From: Collinsella sp. AF02-46-1
GTDB lineage: Bacteria > Actinomycetota > Coriobacteriia > Coriobacteriales > Coriobacteriaceae
Length of the DNA stretch: 64,000 bases
Direction of reading: 5' to 3'
NCBI RefSeq assembly: GCF_003465825.1
Contig: NZ_QSBV01000013.1
Span: 17,509 to 81,508 of the forward strand
Made by a program: the position numbers and the translations under genes. Below are positions 33,632-40,834 of the stretch, piece after piece (position 1 is the first letter of the stretch; each line of letters starts with the position of its first letter). The notes under the pieces were generated by a model. It made no database searches and was not told the DNA's origin. It saw only the letters and a program-made list of their open reading frames with translations.

Positions 33632-36536
33632 CGAGGACAACACCATCGAGCAAATGAGCGTCGAGGCGCTTGCCAGCCTTGGCTGGAGATACGTTGCTGC
33701 CGAAGACCTCCCGCGCCGCCATGCCGACGTCATGGTCGAGCCCATGGTCAAGGACGCCCTCATCAGGCTTAACCCGGAGATCGCAGAAGACCCCGATCGC
33801 GCCGACGAGATCATCTACCGACTCAGGGCCCTCATTCAGTCCACAAGTCCGCAGAACCTGGTCTCCACCAACGAGCGGTTCAAAAAGCTCGTCATCGAGG
33901 AGAACTCATTCCCCTACGGCAAAGACGGCCGCATGGTCCCCATCCGCTTCTTTGGCACGGCGGCGGACGGCGATCTTGACAAAAACGAGTACATCGTCAC
34001 CAACCAGTGGGTCTACCCCCAGGAGCAGGGCGGCAAGCGCCTCGACCTCGTCCTTCTTGTCAATGGATTTCCGCTCGTCATCGGCGAGTTCAAGACGCCG
34101 GTGCGCGATTCGATAACCTGGCTCGACGGCGCTGGCGACATCGCTAAATATGAGAAGAGCATCCCGCAGATGTTCGTCTGTAGCGCCATCAACTTCGCCA
34201 GCGAAGGAAAATGCTATCGCTACGGGTCGGTGAACATGCCTCCCGAGATGTGGGGACCCTGGCATGAGGGCGACAAGAAGAGCGAGGGCACACTTGCCGA
34301 CGTCAAGAGAAGCATGGCGTCCATGCTAACCCCCACGAACGTCATGGACATCTTCCAGTTCTTCACGCTCTTCGCCACCGACAAGAAGCATCGACGCATC
34401 AAGCTGATCTGTCGTTACCAACAGTTCGAGGGCGCGAACCTCATCGTGGACCGCGTCCGCGCAGGATACCCGAAGCGTGGCCTCATTTGGCATTTCCAGG
34501 GCTCAGGAAAGTCACTGCTCATGGTATTCGCTGCCCAGAAGCTGCGCATGGTCCCCGAACCCAAGAACCCGACCGTCGTCATCGTGGATGACCGAATCGA
34601 CCTCGAGACCCAGATCACGGGGACCTTCAACGCATCCGACATCCCCAACCTCGCAAGCGCCGGCAGCAAGGAGGAGCTTGAGTCCTTCTTCAAGCAGGAC
34701 ATGAGAAAGATCCTCATCACCACCATCTTCAAATTCAGCGAGGTTGCGGGGACGCTCAACGAGCGCGAGAACATCATCCTCATGGTCGACGAGGCGCACC
34801 GCACCCAAGAGGGCGACCTCGGCGAGAAGATGCGACTCGCCTTGCCAAACGCCTTCTTCTTCGGCTTGACCGGCACGCCCATCAACCGAACCGACAAGAA
34901 CACGTTCCACACCTTCGGTGCCAAAGAGGACAAGTCCGGCTACATGAGCCGCTATTCCTTCGCCGACTCCATCCGCGACCACGCCACATTGCCGCTCCAT
35001 TTTGAAACCGTTCCCGTCGAGCTCCACGTCAACCAAGAGGTCGTGAACGCCGCCTTTGACGAAATGACCCGAGACCTCAGCAAAGAGGACAAGGCGGAAC
35101 TCACCAGGCGCGTCAAGATCGAGTCCGTCATGAAGGCCCCCGACCGCATCCACAAGGTATGCGAGCACATCGCCAGGCACTTCAAGTCAAAGGTTGAGCC
35201 CGACGGCTTCAAGGCGCAGGTAGTCTGCTACGACCGAGAGTGCTGCCTGCTGTATAAGGAGGAGCTCGACAAGCTCTTGGGCACTGACGCAGTCACCATC
35301 GTCATGGACACGAACAACGACAAGGAAGACCGCTACAAGGCATACCGTCGAGATCGCGATGCCGAGGAAAAGCTCCTTGACCGTTTCCGCGACCCGGACG
35401 ATCCGCTCAAGATTCTCATCGTCACTGCAAAGCTGCTCACGGGGTTCGATGCGCCCATCCTGCAAACTCAGTACCTTGACAAGCCCTTGCGCGACCACAC
35501 GCTGTTGCAGGCAATCTGTCGAACCAACCGCGTCTACAACGACAAGAAGACATTCGGTCTCATTGTCGACTATATCGGCCTCTTCGACAACGTCGCCAAG
35601 TCTCTGCACTTCGACGAGGCCGAGGTGCAGAAGGTTATAACCAACATCGACGAGGTAAAGGCCGAGCTACCCGGGCTTATGCATTGCTGTCTTGAGTACT
35701 TCTCAACGGTCAGAGACCGCCGCAGCGCGGATTGGGAGTCACTTCTCGAAGCTCAACAATGCCTGCCAACGACAAAGGTGAAAGACCAGTTTGGGGCCGA
35801 CTTCTCGGTCTTGAACAGAGCGTGGGAAGCCCTTTCGCCCGACCCATGTCTCAATCCCTACAAGCCCGATTTCATCTGGCTCTCGCAGGTCTACGATTCC
35901 GTGAGACCGGTAGACAATCGCGGGAAGCTCATCTGGGCAGCGCTCGGGCCCAAGACAATCGAGCTCGTGCACGAGAACATCACCGTCGAGAGAGTCCGAG
36001 ACGATGACGACATCCTTGAACTCGACGAGGACATGATCGAGCACTTCATCAACGACAAGAGCAATACCGAGAAGATCACGCGTAAGCTGGAGATAGATCT
36101 CGTCGCCCGAATCCGCAGGCACGATAAGAATGGCAAGTTCCAGAAGCTCGGCGAGCGCCTGGAGGACCTGAGGGAACGTCACGAGCAAGGTCTCATCAAC
36201 AGCGTCGAGTTCCTCAAGATGCTCATCGACCTCGCCAGAGAGGCTCGAGCGGCCGAAAAGGAAGTCGTGCCCGAAGAAGAGGAGGACAAGGGCAAGGCGG
36301 CCCTCACAGAACTCTTCAATGGTGTAAAGAATGGGGACACGCCAATCATCGTCGAAAACATCGTCGGCGACATCGACGAAATCGTTAAGATCACCCGATT
36401 CGACGGTTGGCAGGCAACCACAGCAGGCGTCAAAGAAGTCAAGAAGCAGCTACGCGCCATTCTTTGGATGCGCTACAAGCTCAAAGACCAGGCTCTTTTT
36501 GATAAGGCGTATTCGTATATTGAACTCTACTATTAG
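33624..36536 (+). CDS. hsdR: Type I restriction endonuclease subunit HsdR
   Basis: A 970-residue DNA translocase and nuclease. The PD-(D/E)xK nuclease is visible as RLDLVLLVNGFPLVIGEFKT (about 137-156), Walker A as HFQGSGKSLLM (about 291-299), DEAH as VDEAHRTQEG (about 388) and motif III-like FGLTGTPI. GFDAPILQTQYLDKPL and QAICRTNRVY are helicase motifs V and VI. It overlaps hsdS by 8 bases and has no promoter of its own in view, so it depends on the hsdM promoter in the present orientation. A strong hairpin follows it. Confidence 0.96.
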   Translation: MFNEDNTIEQMSVEALASLGWRYVAAEDLPRRHADVMVEPMVKDALIRLNPEIAEDPDRADEIIYRLRALIQSTSPQNLVSTNERFKKLVIEENSFPYGKDGRMVPIRFFGTAADGDLDKNEYIVTNQWVYPQEQGGKRLDLVLLVNGFPLVIGEFKTPVRDSITWLDGAGDIAKYEKSIPQMFVCSAINFASEGKCYRYGSVNMPPEMWGPWHEGDKKSEGTLADVKRSMASMLTPTNVMDIFQFFTLFATDKKHRRIKLICRYQQFEGANLIVDRVRAGYPKRGLIWHFQGSGKSLLMVFAAQKLRMVPEPKNPTVVIVDDRIDLETQITGTFNASDIPNLASAGSKEELESFFKQDMRKILITTIFKFSEVAGTLNERENIILMVDEAHRTQEGDLGEKMRLALPNAFFFGLTGTPINRTDKNTFHTFGAKEDKSGYMSRYSFADSIRDHATLPLHFETVPVELHVNQEVVNAAFDEMTRDLSKEDKAELTRRVKIESVMKAPDRIHKVCEHIARHFKSKVEPDGFKAQVVCYDRECCLLYKEELDKLLGTDAVTIVMDTNNDKEDRYKAYRRDRDAEEKLLDRFRDPDDPLKILIVTAKLLTGFDAPILQTQYLDKPLRDHTLLQAICRTNRVYNDKKTFGLIVDYIGLFDNVAKSLHFDEAEVQKVITNIDEVKAELPGLMHCCLEYFSTVRDRRSADWESLLEAQQCLPTTKVKDQFGADFSVLNRAWEALSPDPCLNPYKPDFIWLSQVYDSVRPVDNRGKLIWAALGPKTIELVHENITVERVRDDDDILELDEDMIEHFINDKSNTEKITRKLEIDLVARIRRHDKNGKFQKLGERLEDLRERHEQGLINSVEFLKMLIDLAREARAAEKEVVPEEEEDKGKAALTELFNGVKNGDTPIIVENIVGDIDEIVKITRFDGWQATTAGVKEVKKQLRAILWMRYKLKDQALFDKAYSYIELYY

Positions 36537-36557
36537 GCAACAGAAGACAGGTCTCTA

Positions 36558-36600
36558 GGGACGCTCCGCATCAACCATTTCATCGGATGCGGAGCGTCCC
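36558..36600 (+). terminator. 15-bp perfect hairpin after hsdR
   Basis: GGGACGCTCCGCATC and its exact complement are separated by 13 bases and followed by AATTT. The stem is very stable but the T run is poor; it probably ends or protects the hsd transcript. The rest of 36,601-36,760 shows nothing recognisable. Confidence 0.6.
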
Positions 36601-36760
36601 AATTTGAACGAGCGACGTCTTGCGACGGGTGAACACTGCAACCCCAATGGCCCGCTAACCCTTTCATAATCTGGTGGTTAAGTCTTCACTAGAAGCCATC
36701 CACACTTTGTAGTTAATTGATTCCTTCTTCGCAGGCGAAAACGACAATGATGTCCGCCCC

Positions 36761-37495
36761 CTACCTTCCCTCCGCCTTCAGCTTTAGCAGCAGGTCGCCC
36801 AGCTCGGGGCACCTGCTGGAAAGGCGCGTCTGGGCTCGCTCGCCCATCCCCCACCGCTGGCGGATCTCCTGGGCGTGCGGGCTCACACGGTAGTCCCCGT
36901 CCATCATCTGCTTGAGCAGCTTGGCGGTTACGCGCGCATCGGCAAGGGCGCTGTGGGCGTGGCCCGTCGACTCGTCAAAATCGATGCCAAACCACGCTGC
37001 CGCGTCACTCAAAGAGACGCGCCCGTGGCTGCCCACGTCCATGATCGAGGTGTAAAACGCCTGCAGGTCGGCCCAGTCCGCAGGAAATGCGGAAAGATCG
37101 ATGTGCTTTGCCTGGCACTCGGTCAAAAGCTGTCGACGGTCCGCCCCGCTCCAACAGACCACCTGGGCGGAGTAGCGACCGATCCAATCGCTGAGCCTTT
37201 TGATCACCATGTAGAGCGGATCGGCCATCGCGGTGTCCACGGCCGATATCCCCGTAAGCTCGCGAACGGGGAACGCAACGCCTTCGGCATATTCCGTCTG
37301 CACAAACTGCGAGAACTCGCCCATCACGTTGCCGCGGTTATCGAGCTTAACCGCGCCGACCTCGATAATCTCGTTGCGCAACCCGCGGCGCTGGCGCTGC
37401 CTTGACACCGGCGCAAACTCGAAGTCGAGCACAATCTGACGCGCAAAGTTCGTCGTATCGATAGCCGAGATACACGGCGTCTTTTTGTCTGGCAC
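36761..37495 (-). CDS. DnaQ-like 3'-5' exonuclease
   Basis: A 244-residue DEDDh-family exonuclease. Motif I is IVLDFEFAP (Asp and Glu, about residues 24-26), and motif III is HAHSALADARVTAKLL (His and Asp about 180-186); the middle acidic residue lies in WSGADRRQLL. Such free-standing proteins act on DNA or RNA ends. The start is GTG with GAAAGG upstream. It is divergent from the small peptide gene at 37,754 and flanks the restriction locus. Confidence 0.85.
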   Translation of the reverse strand: MPDKKTPCISAIDTTNFARQIVLDFEFAPVSRQRQRRGLRNEIIEVGAVKLDNRGNVMGEFSQFVQTEYAEGVAFPVRELTGISAVDTAMADPLYMVIKRLSDWIGRYSAQVVCWSGADRRQLLTECQAKHIDLSAFPADWADLQAFYTSIMDVGSHGRVSLSDAAAWFGIDFDESTGHAHSALADARVTAKLLKQMMDGDYRVSPHAQEIRQRWGMGERAQTRLSSRCPELGDLLLKLKAEGR

Positions 37496-37649
37496 GGTGA
37501 GGGCCTTTCTCCGTCAACTGCCGCCTGTTTCACAGGCAGCTACATTGCCGTAAGGATAAGTGTCCGTGCGGACATGAAATCGCACAGTGCAGCTTTCCGA
37601 CATCCTTGCGTAAGGCTGCGCTTTGAAATGGTCACGTCGTTGTTATTAT

Positions 37650-37663
37650 CGAACATATATTCG
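37650..37663. promoter_or_regulatory. LexA-box-like palindrome
   Basis: CGAACATATATTCG resembles the Gram-positive LexA site CGAACnnnnGTTCG with one mismatch in the right arm. It lies exactly in the spacer between TTGTTA (37,640) and TATTTA (37,664), a possible promoter reading toward the small peptide, where binding would repress. Confidence 0.45.
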
Positions 37664-37753
37664 TATTTATGGCTGCAGTTTGATAGACTGGTTATTGTTG
37701 ACGGCAGTTCCATGTGCCGGGCAGCGCCCTCCATGCGACGGGAGGTGATGCCC

Positions 37754-37879
37754 ATGACCGATCTGACTGATTTCGTGAAGCTCCTGACCGCTTTGGTCTC
37801 GCTCCTCACGGCGCTTATCGGACTTACCGAGGCACTCAAGCAGCGTACGAAGCATAAAAAGAGGGGTCGACGCCGCTAA
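37754..37879 (+). CDS. Small hydrophobic basic peptide, toxin-like
   Basis: A 41-residue peptide starting MTDLTDFVKLLTALVSLLTA. One hydrophobic helix (about 8-27) is followed by a strongly basic tail (KQRTKHKKRGRRR). A near-perfect ribosome-binding site GGGAGGTGATG precedes the ATG and a hairpin overlaps the stop codon, so it is probably expressed. Size and architecture resemble membrane toxins of type I toxin-antitoxin systems or holin-like peptides, but no antisense RNA could be identified. I do not recognise a family. Confidence 0.6.
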   Translation: MTDLTDFVKLLTALVSLLTALIGLTEALKQRTKHKKRGRRR

Positions 37880-37891
37880 GGCGATGACCCC
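37863..37891 (+). terminator. Terminator-like hairpin of the small peptide gene
   Basis: GGGGTC.GCC/GGC.GACCCC, with a 5-base loop, overlaps the stop codon and is followed by TTAATCC. A compact transcript of about 200 bases is implied. Confidence 0.6.
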
Positions 37892-38018
37892 TTAATCCAA
37901 GCAACGGCGCTGCCCAGCTCTTCACTACTTGGGCTGCCGTCGACCTTATTTTACCCACGGGCGCCGGGTTTACCAAATGGATTTTCGGTAAAGGAAGCAC
38001 GGCACGCCCGCAAAACCG

Positions 38019-38669
38019 CTACGCCCCAAGTGCCGCCATGGGGATCACCGCCACGCCGTCGTCGCGTGTGTAGGCAATGCTCCCCTTTCCAACCACGACC
38101 GCCAAAAACGCCGGCGCGGCATTCTGGGCGGCAGGATTGGAGAGCACTTTCCTCTCCAGCGCCTTGAGATTTCTCGCTCCATCGTCTGCTTTCGCATCAC
38201 TCAGCTTGACCTCGATAGCTCCCCAGCGCCCGTCGTGCTCAACGATCAGATCGACCTCAAGGCCCTTCTCATCTCGGAAATAATGGACACTGTTGTCGAC
38301 ACCGCCGTAGGTGGAAAGGAACACGCGCACGTCGCGCAGAACGAGGTCCTCAAAGAGCATCCCCAGCGTTTGCATATCGCCAAGCAGCCGCTCAGGGGTA
38401 GCCCCCAGCAACGCCGCCGCAAATGACGGGTCGCAGAAGTAGCGCTTGGGGCGCACGCGAACGCGAGCCTTCGAGCGCATGGGCGGCTCCCATCCGCACA
38501 GGTCCTCGGTCAGCTTGAGCCTGTTGAAGAGATCCAGGTGCGCAGCGATGGTCCTCTCGTCGGGGCCCGCCTCACCGTACGAGGCGTCCTTTATGAGCGT
38601 CTTGTACGTGACAGCCTGGCTCTCGTTCATGGCAAGAGCTCGCAAAAGGCCGTGTGCAAGCTCGGGCGA
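38019..38669 (-). pseudogene. 5'-truncated DUF4143 ATPase
   Basis: Only the C-terminal half of an AAA-DUF4143 protein remains: SPELAHGLLRALAMNESQAV, then a winged-helix-like segment, FEDLVLRDVRVFLSTYGG, KGLEVDLIVEHDG and WGAIEVKLSD. The P-loop and Walker B half are absent. In-frame similarity runs 8 codons upstream of the first possible start and stops at a TGA, so the 5' part has been lost. Directly upstream lie five 23-bp direct repeats, analogous to the array before the intact relative at 24,699. Confidence 0.8.
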
Positions 38670-38684
38670 TCATGCGATATACGA

Positions 38685-38784
38685 AATTACGCCATTCTCA
38701 ATGCGGATTTTACGCTACTTCCAATGTAGTTTTTACGCCGTTGCGGATGTAGTTTTTACGCTATGTTCATTGAAGGTTTTACGC
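38685..38784. repeat. 23-bp direct-repeat array upstream of the truncated DUF4143 gene
   Basis: TTTTACGC (GCGTAAAA in the gene's direction) recurs at 38,685 (as AATTACGC), 38,708, 38,731, 38,754 and 38,777, exactly 23 bp apart. Two neighbouring units share ATGTAGTTTTTACGC. This parallels the 33-bp array before the intact DUF4143 gene; both have a CG-N-AAAA core in the gene's direction. Confidence 0.85.
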
Positions 38785-38860
38785 TTGGCATCCTTAGCGC
38801 GACGCTCGCTCAACCCCTGACCACCGGATTGCCCGAATTCCGGGATGCTGCCTCCGCTCC

Positions 38861-38889
38861 AAACAAAAGGCCCAGCTCGCGATGAGCTG
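38861..38889 (-). terminator. Relict terminator-like element beside array 1
   Basis: On the minus strand CAGCTC/GAGCTG is followed by GGCCTTTTGTTT. The flank GCTCCAAACAAAAGGCCC is the same as at the working xdh terminator near 40,731. No gene ends here, so it looks like a copied or orphaned element attached to the repeat array. Confidence 0.5.
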
Positions 38890-38942
38890 CCTCCCATTTC
38901 TTGAACATTAGAAATGGGAGACTTTCCACCCCATGCCTCTAT

Positions 38943-39175
38943 CGGAAACGGCATCCCGTCCTGAGCATCGAATCCGGGACGTAGTTTCCGCATGCGGCTT
39001 CGTTAGGAAAGCATGTTCCACTCTGAGCGCTCATTCCGGGGTGCAATTTCCGCCAGAGACACCGCCGGGAAAGCACATCCCGGTTTGGAGCCGAAATCTG
39101 GGATGTAGTTTCCGCTTGAAGGGCGATCCGGAAAGCACATCCCATTCCGAGTGACAATTCCGGGTCACAGTTTCC
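38943..39175. repeat. Alternating inverted 15-mer array 1
   Basis: Eight 15-bp elements alternate in orientation: forward type CGGAAAGCACATCCC at 38,943, 39,005, 39,067 and 39,129; inverse type CGGGATGTAGTTTCC at 38,975, 39,037, 39,099 and 39,161. The unit is exactly 62 bp and element centres alternate 32 and 30 bp apart, about three helical turns. The spacers are also partly conserved. No gene is seen between 39,176 and 39,471 apart from a repeated TTTTGGTCAGC at about 39,397 and 39,408. Confidence 0.9.
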
Positions 39176-39471
39176 GCAGATACAAGGCGACAGGCCGCTG
39201 CCCTTATCACATGCCTTCAAATATGCGATCCAGAAACACAAAACAGCAGATAGAATGCTCTTTTTCAAAAAAGTACACGTCCCTAAACTTACCAAGGTTT
39301 CATATCTAGCTACCGTTCACGGTCGCCGATTACCGCCCACCGATTCGAATGTAAAAATGTCGCCGAAAACAGGCCATCTACCTGCATGGTTAGATTTTGG
39401 TCAGCTTTTGGTCAGCTGAGCGGCAAGTTCCAGCTGATACGTTTTTGCTACCCAAAAGGAGGCGGTAGCTC

Positions 39472-40470
39472 ATGACCCATTGCAATGACCAACTCATCGA
39501 CCAACTGCTCACTCAAGCCGAACAAGAGGGGCGTTGTCTGATTCCCCCAAGCGCGGCGATCCGAAAAGCGCTCCTTCGGCGCATCGGCAGCGCGATCGTC
39601 TCGCCCATGCCGGGACTGTTCGCACGCAAAATGCGCTGGGATGAACTCAACCGAGCGCAACGTCATTGCGAGATTATCCGCACCCTTGCGATCATCCACC
39701 CCGATTGGACGTTCTGCTCGTTTTCGGCCGCCTGTCTGCTTGGGCTCGAGGTCTCGTGGCGACACCTGAACGTCGTGCATGTTTGCAGCTCGACAAAGCC
39801 GTCGGCTCGTCCGGGCGCACATATTCAGCGGCACCAGATTGAGCCGGCCGGAGCAATACGCAGAGCCGGCATATCGGTAACGCCGCCCATCCAAACGGTC
39901 ACAGATTGCCTGCTGCAAACTGGTTTTGCCGACGGCATGCCCATTGCCGATTCGGCGATCTTAAAGCTCGGCCTTGCACGGGAACAGCTGATGGAGGCCG
40001 TTGAGCAACGAGCGACTGCCCGCAATGGTCGCGCGATTCGCACCGCCCTCACAACGCTTCGATATGCCGACGCCCGCGCCGAGAGCGGCGGGGAATCGGT
40101 CGCCCGAGCCGTCATGATCGAGACGGGCTTTGCGCCCGACTGGCTTCAATACGAGTTGACGGACCCCTTCGATTCGGCCAAGCCCATACGAACGGACTTT
40201 GCCTGGGAGCGCCAGGCGCGGGAGCTCACGCTGGGCGAGCTCGACGGGCTCATCAAATATACCGACCAGACCATGCTGGCCGGACGCACCACCGCCGAGG
40301 CGCTCGTTGCCGAACGACAGCGAGAGGCGCACCTATCGCTCTACGGTCACCCTCTGCTGCGCTTTACCATGAACGAGGTCCGCTCGGCAGGAATGCTCGC
40401 CAAAAAGCTGCAGACGGCAGGCATCCGGCAGACCGCGCTGCCGACATGGCTCAACGACGTGGAGCTGTAG
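39472..40470 (+). CDS. AbiEi/DUF559-like protein
   Basis: A 332-residue protein whose layout resembles actinobacterial proteins annotated as AbiEi-like: an N-terminal helical part, a middle with FSAACLLGLEVSW, and a C-terminal Vsr/DUF559-like nuclease fold (AESGGESVARAVMIETGFAP, PIRTDFAWERQARELTLGEL, DGLIKYTDQ) with Asp and Glu placed like nuclease metal ligands. AAAGGAGG precedes the ATG. Two arrays of the same alternating 15-mer bracket it, and it may belong to a defence or selfish module. The assignment is tentative. Confidence 0.6.
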   Translation: MTHCNDQLIDQLLTQAEQEGRCLIPPSAAIRKALLRRIGSAIVSPMPGLFARKMRWDELNRAQRHCEIIRTLAIIHPDWTFCSFSAACLLGLEVSWRHLNVVHVCSSTKPSARPGAHIQRHQIEPAGAIRRAGISVTPPIQTVTDCLLQTGFADGMPIADSAILKLGLAREQLMEAVEQRATARNGRAIRTALTTLRYADARAESGGESVARAVMIETGFAPDWLQYELTDPFDSAKPIRTDFAWERQARELTLGELDGLIKYTDQTMLAGRTTAEALVAERQREAHLSLYGHPLLRFTMNEVRSAGMLAKKLQTAGIRQTALPTWLNDVEL

Positions 40471-40542
40471 GAGCTGCTAGGCCGCGCATCGCCGGATCGC
40501 ATCCCCCCTATCTGGGCCGCGTTTTCCCAACGGCCACGCCAA

Positions 40543-40713
40543 CGGAAAGCGCGTCCCAGCTTGGACGCTCAAAACGGGATGCGCTTTCCAGATGGCATGC
40601 CTAGCGGAAACCGTATCCCGGAATCCGGCCTCAGAACGGGTTGTGCTTTCCGGTTGAGTCCTTCAGCGGAAACCGCATCCCATTCTGGGGCACGATTCCG
40701 GGACGCAGTTTCC
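40543..40713. repeat. Alternating inverted 15-mer array 2
   Basis: Three 62-bp units of the same family as array 1: forward elements at 40,543, 40,605 and 40,667 and inverse elements at 40,575, 40,637 and 40,699. It adjoins the xdh terminator. Together with array 1 it frames the AbiEi-like gene. Confidence 0.9.
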
Positions 40714-40730
40714 GTATGCGGAGGCGCTCC

Positions 40731-40766
40731 AAACAAAAGGCCCCGGCTCACGATGGAGCTGGGGCC
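40731..40766 (-). terminator. Rho-independent terminator of the xdh operon
   Basis: On the minus strand GGCCCC.GCTC pairs with GAGC.GGGGCC around a 6-base loop, followed by TTTTGTTT. It lies about 70 bases after the xdh stop codon. Confidence 0.85.
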
Positions 40767-40834
40767 AAAGGCGCAGCTTATACAGTTGATGGCAAGCGCA
40801 GACGGCAGTCAGCAATGGCCGTCCGCGCTCTACC

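Noticed and set aside
38943..40713. CRISPR array
   Set aside because: Elements alternate in orientation, are only 15 bp and vary, the spacers resemble each other and no cas genes occur in the window.
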